This document shows positions 31,925-38,022 of a stretch of DNA of 38,522 bases, piece by piece. Position numbers and translations under genes: made by a program. The DNA is from a virus, in the IMG/VR virus record IMGVR_UViG_3300046511_000282, positions 1 through 38,522 of that record; one strand, written 5' to 3'. How positions within the stretch are numbered: position 1 is the stretch's first letter; every line of letters starts with the position of its first letter. The notes under the pieces are model-generated. The model worked only from the letters and a program-made list of their open reading frames with translations, was not told the DNA's origin and did not search any database.

Positions 31925-32841
31925 CCGGCAGCCAACTTGTCGGCATATTCCTGTTTCTTAGCAATGTACCTGGCCATTCCTTCACGGTATTTGCGTTGCC
32001 ATTCAGGATTCGCACGCAGTCGGGCATTTGTCTCGCGCACCTTCTGCCGATATTCGGGATTGGCCTCGCGGCGAGCTATTCCTTCGCGGTACTTCCGCTG
32101 AAATTCCGGATCCGAGCGAAGTTGTGCTATTTTTGCAGCATCCCAGGCTGTTGTCTCACGGTTCTTGCGCCGCCATTCAGGGTTGGCACTCCGGCGGATG
32201 TTGGCTGCACGGATCATTTGTCGCCACTCTGGATCGGCAGAACGCTTAGCTGCTGCTTCACGGATTTTGCGTAACCATTCCGGATTAGTGGCGAGAAGAG
32301 CCATTCTCTCACGGTTCTTCTGCTGAAACTCCTGATCGGCGCCTTTCAGAACATTCGCCAGACGCACTCTCTCTTGCCACTCTGGGTCGGCGTGGAGCCG
32401 GGCTAAGTGTTCGCGATTCTTCCGGCGCCATTGAGGGTTGGCCGAGCGCCGGATCTTCCCTTCATGATTTTTACGGTAGTATTCTGGTTCGGCATTGCGT
32501 CGTGCGGCGGCTTCGCGTGAAGCTCCGAACCCGCCTTCCGTCTTATTGCGGCAGAGTGGGTCAGCATCTATGATCGCAAAATCCACCAGCGCAGCTTCAG
32601 CAGCATAGGCGTGCTCCTCGCTGTAGAAGAACTCAGCGATTTCGATGACGAGTTCATCACGCGCAGCATGATTGAGCACCCAATTCCCCGACCCCAAGTA
32701 TCCGTCGTTTAGGTTGTTGGTGGAGTGCTTTCCGCCATACCATTCACCAGTGTCTGGATGATAGGTGATGTATGTATAGTGCCAGTAGCCGTTATCATCC
32801 GGCGGTGGGATGGCGCGTTCGGTGGGATCAGCCCGCTGCAA
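31921..32841 (-). CDS. GIY-YIG-like homing endonuclease with ten 17-residue repeats
   Basis: The 306-residue product starts at a TTG with GAGGA five bases upstream, overlapping the end of the RecT-like gene. Residues 17-110 hold HYTYITYHPDTGEWYGGKHS, NNLNDGYLGSGNWVLNH, ELVIEIAEFFYSEEHAYAAE and ALVDFAIIDADPLCRNKTEG. This matches a free-standing phage nuclease family with a GIY-YIG-like core. From residue 116 come ten copies of a repeat of the form (A/S)(N/D)PEWRxKxREaxArRx, mostly exactly 17 residues, one longer. Similar repeated modules in homing enzymes bind DNA as a chain of small helices. The repeats are unusually many. It is very likely a mobile gene inserted after the RecT-like gene. Confidence 0.75.
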   Translation of the reverse strand: MQRADPTERAIPPPDDNGYWHYTYITYHPDTGEWYGGKHSTNNLNDGYLGSGNWVLNHAARDELVIEIAEFFYSEEHAYAAEAALVDFAIIDADPLCRNKTEGGFGASREAAARRNAEPEYYRKNHEGKIRRSANPQWRRKNREHLARLHADPEWQERVRLANVLKGADQEFQQKNRERMALLATNPEWLRKIREAAAKRSADPEWRQMIRAANIRRSANPEWRRKNRETTAWDAAKIAQLRSDPEFQRKYREGIARREANPEYRQKVRETNARLRANPEWQRKYREGMARYIAKKQEYADKLAAG

Positions 32842-33715
32842 GATTTTCCTCGCCTTTGATATGCACTTCGTCGTCCTCTGATGGCTCTACATACCATTTC
32901 GACAAGGCACCGGCAATCAGCTTGTTCAACTCATCGAGGTGACCGTTGCGGAAGCTCTCCTTCGCCCGCATGGTTTCTTCACCGCATAGCAGGCGATCGA
33001 CTTCCTCGGCGCTCTGGGCGTCGCGCAGGGCAATCGCCAGGCCGTCGAGGAAATCACGGCGCGTCCGCTGCCGCGGTGCATCAGGTAGGGATGCTTCATA
33101 CATAGGTGCCTGTGCGGAAATCTTCGCGCCGCGCTGCATCGGGGCAGCGGCGGCCTTCAGCGGCACGTCTCGGTTCATCTGCTCGCGGGCGTCGGTGGCC
33201 GTGCTCTCGATCGTCGGGCCGTTGTGCTCGACTGGAGGGATGTCCGCCGCCTCGCCCGGTTCGTACATCCCCGACGTCGCCAATGGCCAGAGCGTGCGCA
33301 CACCCTCGGACACAACGCGGCTGCGCAGCATCTGCCTCGGGAATTTGCTGTACATGTCCTTTTTGCCGAAGGCTGTCTGTGCCCGCTTCATGTCCCAGTC
33401 GATCCGCACCTCGCCGGTCTGCGGGTGCGTGAACGTGGCGTCGGCCAGCTCGTCGGTCAGGCTGTGCCACTGGACTTTGCCGCCGGCCAGGATGAAATCG
33501 CGCAGCATCGCCTCGGCCTTTTTGGCAGGGCGGTTGTTGATGATGTCGTAATCACGCGCCGCCTCGACCGGATGCCGGCCCTCGGCTTGGGCGATCGCCA
33601 TGAGGACGAGAGCCTGGTCTGGCGTCTTAATGCCAAACAAGGCGCTCTTGGCGATGGCGACGGCGAGCGTCTGCATGTCCTGCAGTGGCATCGCGACGGG
33701 GACAAGAGCGTTCAT
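32828..33715 (-). CDS. RecT-like single-strand annealing protein
   Basis: The 295-residue product has PLQDMQTLAVAIAKSALFGI, QALVLMAIAQAEGRHPVEAA, DYDIINNRPAKKAEAMLRDF and GGKVQWHSLTDELADATFTH. It continues PQTGEVRIDWDMKRAQTAFG and MYSKFPRQMLRSRVVSEGVR, TLWPLATSGMYEPGE. The run 'Y.II.GRP..KA.AML..F..AGG...W' and 'K.D.....P..MLR.R..SEG.R...P....G.Y.PEE' is shared with RecT/Red-beta-type recombinases of phages. These pair complementary DNA strands during recombination. The C-terminal ~110 residues look like a charged tail that may bind a partner. No exonuclease gene was seen next to it. Confidence 0.6.
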   Translation of the reverse strand: MNALVPVAMPLQDMQTLAVAIAKSALFGIKTPDQALVLMAIAQAEGRHPVEAARDYDIINNRPAKKAEAMLRDFILAGGKVQWHSLTDELADATFTHPQTGEVRIDWDMKRAQTAFGKKDMYSKFPRQMLRSRVVSEGVRTLWPLATSGMYEPGEAADIPPVEHNGPTIESTATDAREQMNRDVPLKAAAAPMQRGAKISAQAPMYEASLPDAPRQRTRRDFLDGLAIALRDAQSAEEVDRLLCGEETMRAKESFRNGHLDELNKLIAGALSKWYVEPSEDDEVHIKGEENLAAG

Positions 33716-34038
33716 TGTGGGTCTCCAGATTTCTCAGCGCTCCGCAGCTTGCGGATGCTGACCAGCTCACCGTCATCGGTCAGTCCGCGCAGCTCGACGC
33801 GTTGTTCAGTCAGCTTGAACGTGAACTCATCGACCAGGGCGGGATGGTTCGCGCGAAGTTCCTTGATGTCGGTGCGGGTCGTCTCCACGTCGCGGATTTC
33901 GACGGCATAGCGGTTGCCGGTACGCGCTGACGGATCGGATAGCATGAGGCTCCGCAGATCGCGCTCGCGGGACGATAGCGCCTTTAGTTGCTCGCGTACG
34001 TCGAAAAGCTCGTCGGCGGGCGGCAGGTTATCAGTCAT
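33712..34038 (-). CDS. Hypothetical coiled-coil protein of 108 residues
   Basis: It lies directly upstream of the RecT-like gene with ATGA overlap. The sequence has a helical first half (ADELFDVREQLKALSSRERD, LRSLMLSDPSARTGNRYAVE) and a charged second half ending RSAEKSGDPQ. Conserved neighbours of RecT genes are often exonuclease accessory or anti-nuclease proteins, but no motif was found here. I chose the ATG at 34038; one at 34050 adds four residues. Confidence 0.6.
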   Translation of the reverse strand: MTDNLPPADELFDVREQLKALSSRERDLRSLMLSDPSARTGNRYAVEIRDVETTRTDIKELRANHPALVDEFTFKLTEQRVELRGLTDDGELVSIRKLRSAEKSGDPQ

Positions 34039-34261
34039 TGCACACGTCATTCAGAATTTCGGCAGCGCGCTTCCTGGCGTCGATCTCGTGCAGCGCCTCG
34101 ATGCTGCATGGCCGCAGCACGCCGTTGTCGATATCGGCCAGCAGTTGCTGGGCTTCCCGGCGCCAATGCGCGTCCCCTGCGACCGCGTGGCGCAGCGTCG
34201 TCACCAGATCCGCCGCACGCATTTCGGCCACCACGGCGCGCACCATCTCCTGCTCGGTCAT
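34031..34261 (-). CDS. Hypothetical helical protein of 76 residues
   Basis: The sequence TEQEMVRAVVAEMRAADLVT, TLRHAVAGDAHWRREAQQLL and ADIDNGVLRPCSIEALHEID is all-helical and Ala/Arg/Glu-rich. No family was recognised. It overlaps both neighbours by a few bases, as part of the leftward early operon. Confidence 0.6.
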   Translation of the reverse strand: MTEQEMVRAVVAEMRAADLVTTLRHAVAGDAHWRREAQQLLADIDNGVLRPCSIEALHEIDARKRAAEILNDVCND

Positions 34262-34488
34262 GCTGCGCTATCCTCTGTGTCCGCATCTGTCTCGGGCTCA
34301 GCGCTTCCGCCCGCCACGCGCTGCGGCACGATGGCGATGGCTGCGCCCTTGCGCGGGCGACCGCCGCGGCGGCGCTGCAGCTCCTCGATCATGTTGCGGA
34401 TCTCGAGGACACGCCCGCGGATCAGAACGGCATCGAGTTCCAGCTCGCGCTCGCGCAACTTCAGAGCCTCCAGGGTGATGTCGGTCAT
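34258..34488 (-). CDS. Hypothetical coiled-coil protein with AT-hook-like segment
   Basis: From the ATG at 34488 (ATGA overlap with the preceding gene) the product has 76 residues. TDITLEALKLRERELELDAV and LIRGRVLEIRNMIEELQRRR form a coiled coil. Then RRRGGRPRKGAAIA contains GRPRKG, an AT-hook-like GRP motif that could touch the DNA minor groove. An acidic tail follows. Function unknown. Confidence 0.6.
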   Translation of the reverse strand: MTDITLEALKLRERELELDAVLIRGRVLEIRNMIEELQRRRGGRPRKGAAIAIVPQRVAGGSAEPETDADTEDSAA

Positions 34489-34688
34489 GGCGTCCTGCTC
34501 CACATCGGGAAGTGGCCGGGGTATTTGCGATCCAGTGCTTCGAGGTAGTGGTGGAGCGCGGTCATCACTCCCGGCTCTAGGGCAACGACGTGATCACCGT
34601 TCTCGCGCGGTGCCCGTAGGATCACCTGCCAGCCATCGAAGCTCGCGTAGAGGCCGTCGCCGAGATATGTCTCGGGGCACTCGCTCAC
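34485..34688 (-). CDS. Hypothetical protein of 67 residues
   Basis: The sequence YLGDGLYASFDGWQVILRAP, RENGDHVVALEPGVMTALHH, YLEALDRKYPGH suggests a small alpha/beta fold. The opening YLGDGLYASFDGW is a motif known to me from many small phage proteins of unknown role. It is coupled to both neighbours by ATGA overlaps. Confidence 0.65.
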   Translation of the reverse strand: MSECPETYLGDGLYASFDGWQVILRAPRENGDHVVALEPGVMTALHHYLEALDRKYPGHFPMWSRTP

Positions 34689-34906
34689 GCGGCGCTCCTC
34701 TCGCGCAGCCAGTCGGTGTCGATGCTGAGTTCGTCCGCTAGCAGTGCCATGAGGTCGGCGATGGCGGCCGCAGGCGTCGCGCCGTAGCCGATCGTGGAGC
34801 GGTTGCGGCTGTCCGCGGCACCGTCATACGTATCCGAGTCAATGGCGCTGTAGCGGCAGTCACGCGGCGCGTGGCCCGTGGTATCGGGCTCGACCTGGAT
34901 GTTCAT
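34685..34906 (-). CDS. Hypothetical protein of 73 residues
   Basis: The sequence has IDSDTYDGAADSRNRSTIGY, GATPAAAIADLMALLADELS. The pattern 'Y-D-G-A-x-D...x-x-G-Y-G-x-T-x-x-x-A-I-A-D-L' is typical of small phage proteins with a strand-strand-helix fold. No function is known to me. ATGA overlaps on both sides. Confidence 0.62.
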   Translation of the reverse strand: MNIQVEPDTTGHAPRDCRYSAIDSDTYDGAADSRNRSTIGYGATPAAAIADLMALLADELSIDTDWLRERSAA

Positions 34907-35100
34907 GCGGCGGTCCTCTTGTGCTGCGCTGCGCCCTCGATGAGCATTGCGTCCAGCGCCTCTGCCAAGCTGTCTACGTCGTCCGTCCGCATCGTCGCGT
35001 TGTCGCGGTAGCCAGACAGATCGGCGAGGATGAAATCGGCCAGCGGCCTGGTGCCGCGTTTCTCATGGAACAGTTCGCGCCACTGTTTCGCGGACCTCAT
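34903..35100 (-). CDS. Hypothetical protein of 65 residues
   Basis: The sequence is RSAKQWRELFHEKRGTRPLA, DFILADLSGYRDNATMRTDD, VDSLAEALDAMLIEGAAQ. It is small, helical and charged, with no recognised family. The tight overlaps with both neighbours and phage-like codon use support it. Confidence 0.58.
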   Translation of the reverse strand: MRSAKQWRELFHEKRGTRPLADFILADLSGYRDNATMRTDDVDSLAEALDAMLIEGAAQHKRTAA

Positions 35101-35618
35101 GGCGAGGCCCCCTTGTGCAGAGGGATGTGCATCTGCGATTTCAATGAGTTAGCCACCGCGGCCTGGAACGCGGCGCGCTCGGGGATGGCGTAGAGGCGTC
35201 GCCACTCGGCCAGCCGGTGGCGGGCGTCGCGGCGCCAGTACGTGCGGTCGGGGCCGGAGGCGCGGCGGTATTCCTCCACGGCAGCCAGGAGGTCCCGGAG
35301 GCGCTGGTCCCGCAGAATTCTCTTTGCCGACAACAGGCTGTCGGGCGGTGCCGATGTATTCGCGGGTGCAGCGGCGGCACTGTCACACGTTGCAGTTGGG
35401 GACAGAGGTTTTTTGACACTTGCGTGGCGGCAGGGTGTCCGTTCTATGCTCGCGCTGCCGGCGACTACCTCCGGCCATTCGCCACGGTTCGGCCCCCTCA
35501 GCAGGGACACCGACGCGGGCGTCGTGCCGTTCCGGTGCCAGCCGTTCTGAACAGGGAAGGACGAGCCGTCGTGCCGCTCTTTATCCGCCTGCCAGACGCC
35601 GCCTCGGTTCATATCCAT
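35097..35618 (-). CDS. First gene of the leftward early operon, function unknown
   Basis: The 173-residue frame begins at the ATG at 35618. The N-terminal half is irregular and Ser/Pro/Thr-rich (KERHDGSSFPVQNGWHRNGT, TPASVSLLRGPNRGEWPEVV). The C-terminal 80 residues (LLSAKRILRDQRLRDLLAAV, EEYRRASGPDRTYWRRDARH, RLAEWRRLYAIPERAAFQAA) form basic helices, probably nucleic-acid-binding. The ATG lies where a transcript from the leftward promoter would begin, so the message may be leaderless. A later start that gives only the helical part is possible. The position is that of lambda N, but no N-like arginine-rich motif at the N-terminus was seen. Confidence 0.5.
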   Translation of the reverse strand: MDMNRGGVWQADKERHDGSSFPVQNGWHRNGTTPASVSLLRGPNRGEWPEVVAGSASIERTPCRHASVKKPLSPTATCDSAAAAPANTSAPPDSLLSAKRILRDQRLRDLLAAVEEYRRASGPDRTYWRRDARHRLAEWRRLYAIPERAAFQAAVANSLKSQMHIPLHKGASP

Positions 35619-35624
35619 GGCGGC

Positions 35625-35653
35625 AAACTAGGGGTTAATAACCCCTCCGTCAA
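35625..35653 (-). promoter_or_regulatory. Leftward early promoter (PL-like)
   Basis: On the minus strand TTGACG (35653-35648) and TAGTTT (35630-35625) are separated by exactly 17 bp. Operator 1 (35631-35645) fills 15 of those 17 bases, so repressor binding would block polymerase. The expected start of transcription falls at about 35618, the A of the first gene's ATG. Confidence 0.65.
35631..35645. promoter_or_regulatory. Repressor operator 1 (left)
   Basis: GGGGTTAATAACCCC is perfectly symmetric about 35638, and symmetry extends one base further on each side (A/T). It shares the GGGG-N7-CCCC form with sites at 35663 and 36120. It lies inside the spacer of the leftward promoter. Confidence 0.7.
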
Positions 35654-35662
35654 GAATTATCG

Positions 35663-35677
35663 GGGGCGTTTAGCCCC
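35663..35677. promoter_or_regulatory. Repressor operator 2 (left)
   Basis: GGGGCGTTTAGCCCC is the second copy of the 15-bp palindrome. Its centre is 32 bp from that of operator 1, about three helical turns, so both sites face the same side of the DNA. It ends at the first base of the repressor gene's stop codon. Minus-strand sequence ACTAGGGGCTAA is close to ACTAGGGGTTAA of operator 1. Confidence 0.6.
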
Positions 35678-36102
35678 TAGTTGTGTAAATACAAGCCCTC
35701 AGATGCTTCAGATGTGTTGGGGGGAGAACCCGTGCCAGGAGTGTCGAGCTTGTGGGGTTCTAGCCGACGGATCGCCAATTCCGGATGGTCCCGCGCCAGT
35801 ATTCCAGCCAACTCCGGATCAAGCCCAGTGAGCCTGCCGCCAACCACGTAGTCCAACGAGATTCCGAGAGCATGGAACATGCGCCAAGCCAGTCGGAGGC
35901 CGGGATCGGATTTGCCGTTCTCTATATTGCGTAGCGTCGTCATATCTACGCCCAATCTGCGGGAAAATTCGATGCGGCTGACCCCGTGCGCCTCTCGCGC
36001 CCACATGATGCGGCGTCCGCGTGCTTCGCGTTGCTCGGGGCTATCTCCGGGCGCTCGTGTCTTTTGAGGCCGTGCTGCCATACCGTCTAAAACGCTCACC
36101 AT
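35677..36102 (-). CDS. XRE-family CI-type repressor
   Basis: The 141-residue product has an N-terminal basic arm (AARPQKTRAPGDSPEQREA). An XRE helix-turn-helix lies at about 27-88: RGRRIMWAREAHGVSRIEFS, RRLGVDMTTLRNIENGKSDP, GLRLAWRMFHALGISLDYVV. The C-terminal ~50 residues are short and have no LexA-type peptidase domain, so SOS self-cleavage is unlikely. The gene is bracketed by GGGG-N7-CCCC palindromes at 35631, 35663 and 36120, the expected operators. It faces a Cro-like gene across a 118-bp gap, as in lambda. An ATG at 36081 is an alternative start. Confidence 0.85.
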   Translation of the reverse strand: MVSVLDGMAARPQKTRAPGDSPEQREARGRRIMWAREAHGVSRIEFSRRLGVDMTTLRNIENGKSDPGLRLAWRMFHALGISLDYVVGGRLTGLDPELAGILARDHPELAIRRLEPHKLDTPGTGSPPNTSEASEGLYLHN

Positions 36103-36119
36103 TATGGTTATCTAGTTAT

Positions 36120-36134
36120 GGGGCATTAAGCCCC
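36120..36134. promoter_or_regulatory. Repressor operator 3 (right)
   Basis: GGGGCATTAAGCCCC lies 18 bases upstream of the repressor ATG, between it and the Cro-like gene. It has the same length, ends and symmetry as the two left sites. No convincing -10/-35 pair could be fixed around it on either strand. Confidence 0.6.
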
Positions 36135-36175
36135 GCTTCGTCACCACATCTCTGGCAAATATTTTAGCAGGCAGT

Positions 36176-36195
36176 CTAGGGCTTGACGCTAGGGC
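36176..36195 (+). repeat. CTAGGGC direct repeat in the right control region
   Basis: CTAGGGC occurs at 36176-36182 and 36189-36195, 13 bp apart, just before the Cro-like gene. It resembles the CTAGGGG half-site in operators 1 and 2 and may be a weaker repressor or Cro half-site array. Confidence 0.35.
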
Positions 36196-36220
36196 CGGGA
36201 ATCCCCCACCATGGCCGACC

Positions 36221-36433
36221 ATGACCCGGCATAGGGCCATCATCAGAAAGCTGGGGGGCCACGTGGCGCTTGCCGACCATCTGGGCCTGGACGCGGAGAC
36301 GGTGAAGTCCTGGAACAAGGCGGACCGGGGCATTCCGGCGCGCTACTGGCTGGACGTGGCCAAGCTGGCCAGGACGACCCCCGAATACCTCCAGCGCACC
36401 AGCCCGAAGCCCTACCCGGCGGCCCGCAAGTGA
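36221..36433 (+). CDS. Cro-like YdaS-type helix-turn-helix protein
   Basis: The 70-residue product is almost entirely a helix-turn-helix: HRAIIRKLGGHVALADHLGL, DAETVKSWNKADRGIPARYW, LDVAKLARTTPEYLQRTSP. The pattern 'I.KLGG...LA..LG....TV..WN...RGIPAR' is that of YdaS/Cro-type early regulators. It lies opposite the repressor gene and starts the rightward early operon. It is expected to bind the same operators in the lytic direction. Confidence 0.75.
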   Translation: MTRHRAIIRKLGGHVALADHLGLDAETVKSWNKADRGIPARYWLDVAKLARTTPEYLQRTSPKPYPAARK

Positions 36434-36630
36434 GTGCCCGTCAGGCCGCCACGGATGAGGCAATCATGGTGCTTCTCGCGGCCGGCTGGGACCCTGACGG
36501 GATTGCGCTGCTGTTCCGCATTCCATGGGCCAAGGTCGAACAGGCCGTTCGGTCGGACTTTCGCGCGTATCTCGATGATGGATCACAGGTTCGCAGGGAT
36601 CGACTAGCCAGATGGATCGCTGTGGCATGA
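36430..36630 (+). CDS. Small HTH-like protein of 66 residues
   Basis: It begins at a GTG overlapping the previous TGA. The sequence SARQAATDEAIMVLLAAGWD, PDGIALLFRIPWAKVEQAVR, SDFRAYLDDGSQVRRDRLAR has a helix-turn-helix-like centre (GWDPDGIALLFRIPWAKVEQAV). It may be a second early regulator. It overlaps the nuclease gene by ATGA. Confidence 0.55.
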   Translation: MSARQAATDEAIMVLLAAGWDPDGIALLFRIPWAKVEQAVRSDFRAYLDDGSQVRRDRLARWIAVA

Positions 36631-37082
36631 GCTCCGTCGCCACCGCCACGCTGCTGCCCGAGCCCGCGCCGCGGCGGCGGCCTTACCGGCTGACCCAGCC
36701 GGTCGTCCGCGAGCATCCCCTCCAGAAGCAGATCTGCGACACGCTGCGGCTCGAGGTGGCGCCGCCCGGCAAGGTCTCGCGCTTCGGCGTCGTCTGGTGG
36801 GCGATCGATCACGCCAACTATGCCGGCGAGGTGCCGGGCGTTCGCGTCGGCCGCGGCATCATCGCTGGCATGCAGGATCTGTTCATCCTCTACCGCGGCC
36901 GCGCCCACCATCCCGAGATCAAGGCGGCTGACGGCGCGTTGTCGGAGGCGCAGCAGAGCGTCTGCGCGGCTGTGCTCGCCGCCGGTGGCAGGGTGGCGGT
37001 GGTGCGGGATGCGGACGAGCTGCTGGCGTGCCTCGATGAGTGGGGCATCCCGCGAAACCACCGGGTGAGGGTGGCGGCATGA
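36627..37082 (+). CDS. VRR-NUC domain nuclease
   Basis: The 151-residue product (ATGA overlap with the preceding gene) contains a VRR-NUC domain: EHPLQKQICDTLRLEVAPPG, FGVVWWAIDHANYAGEVPGV, GIIAGMQDLFILYRGRAHHP, EIKAADGALSEAQQSVCAAV and GGRVAVVRDADELLACLDEW. D in GMQDLF and EIK form the PD-(D/E)XK catalytic set. Phage VRR-NUC proteins are stand-alone and probably act on branched DNA. In this early operon it may serve recombination or replication. Confidence 0.88.
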   Translation: MSSVATATLLPEPAPRRRPYRLTQPVVREHPLQKQICDTLRLEVAPPGKVSRFGVVWWAIDHANYAGEVPGVRVGRGIIAGMQDLFILYRGRAHHPEIKAADGALSEAQQSVCAAVLAAGGRVAVVRDADELLACLDEWGIPRNHRVRVAA

Positions 37083-37312
37083 AGGCCGGGCGCCCCTGCG
37101 AGCATTGTGGGCAGGCGTTCCTGCCGCGGAAGGCCACGAGCCGGTTCTGCTCGCGCATCTGCGACGCCAATCGTCGGCGGCTGGCGCGGATCCCGGAGCG
37201 TCCGCAGTACGCCTACACCGGCCGGCTGTCGGATGCGCTGCAGCGCGAGGTGGACGCCGCGCGGGCCGAGGCGCCGACGGCGCCGCTGTATCGGCCGGGC
37301 GCGACGCTGTGA
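37079..37312 (+). CDS. Zinc-finger protein of 77 residues
   Basis: The sequence KAGRPCEHCGQAFLPRKATS, RFCSRICDANRRRLARIPER has the CxxC...FCSxxC zinc pattern (Cys7, Cys10, Cys24, Cys28) of MYM/FCS-like fingers. A basic helix follows. The C-terminal half is Ala-rich. It is tightly coupled to genes on both sides (ATGA and GTGA overlaps). Confidence 0.68.
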   Translation: MKAGRPCEHCGQAFLPRKATSRFCSRICDANRRRLARIPERPQYAYTGRLSDALQREVDAARAEAPTAPLYRPGATL

Positions 37313-38022
37313 TCACCTACCCGTCCGACCGCATCCGCGCATTGGTGGATAAGAAGATCCTGAAGCTCTCCACTGCGAAGTTCGCGGTTGATCCCGTGCT
37401 CGGATCACATTCGTTATTGGCCAGCATCTACAGTTCTGTGCCTAAGCGCCACGGCGAGATCATCGAGAACGCCATCTCTGATGCGCTGCTGGAGAGTGGC
37501 GAATATCTGGTGCTCACCAAGGTCCGTTATGTCGTCTCGCAGGCTGCGGACCAGGTCTATGGTGCGCAGCGCATGACGAGCAGCCTGCAGACGAGACTGC
37601 CATACGGCGACGTTGGTGGTCGTAGCATGCAGCTTGATCTTGTGGCGTATCACCGGCCATCGTGCCGCATCGGTGCCTATGAGATTAAGCGCGGCAATGG
37701 CGCGCATGATGCGGGCAAGGTCAGATCGCTTACGCGCGATATCGTTGCCATACAGACAACGCTTGCCAGCTTCGGTGAAGGCCGCGGGCTTGCCGTCACT
37801 CAGCCGATCTCCCGGGCCATCTTCTATTATGGTGCGCGCGGCTCGATGCCTAAGGAACTATCGCTGAACGGCGCCCAGCTCGATGACCATTTCGGCTGCC
37901 AAGTCCGCGAGACTGTTGAGATAGCGACTGCATATTATCGAGCACGATGGATCGAGATGTTGGAGGGATTGGGAGAGCACAGGCCAGAAATCCGGCAGAC
38001 TGAGTTGGAGCTTCGGCTATGA
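37309..38022 (+). CDS. PD-(D/E)XK-like nuclease protein
   Basis: The 237-residue product starts at a GTG overlapping the previous TGA. It has PKRHGEIIENAISDALLESG, EYLVLTKVRYVVSQAADQVY and a core MQLDLVAYHRPSCRIGAYEI, KRGNGAHDAGKVRSLTRDIV. Asp in QLDLV and E-I-K match the D...ExK catalytic pattern, with an upstream Glu (HGEIIENAI). It continues to an RETVEIATAYYRARW helix. It lies directly before an MT-A70 methyltransferase, so a restriction-like pair is possible, though a role in phage DNA metabolism is equally likely. Confidence 0.6.
   Translation: MITYPSDRIRALVDKKILKLSTAKFAVDPVLGSHSLLASIYSSVPKRHGEIIENAISDALLESGEYLVLTKVRYVVSQAADQVYGAQRMTSSLQTRLPYGDVGGRSMQLDLVAYHRPSCRIGAYEIKRGNGAHDAGKVRSLTRDIVAIQTTLASFGEGRGLAVTQPISRAIFYYGARGSMPKELSLNGAQLDDHFGCQVRETVEIATAYYRARWIEMLEGLGEHRPEIRQTELELRL

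Noticed and set aside
30959-32101. 380-codon rightward frame overlapping the HTH gene and leftward early genes
   Set aside because: It has shadow-type composition and crosses several well-supported genes on the other strand.
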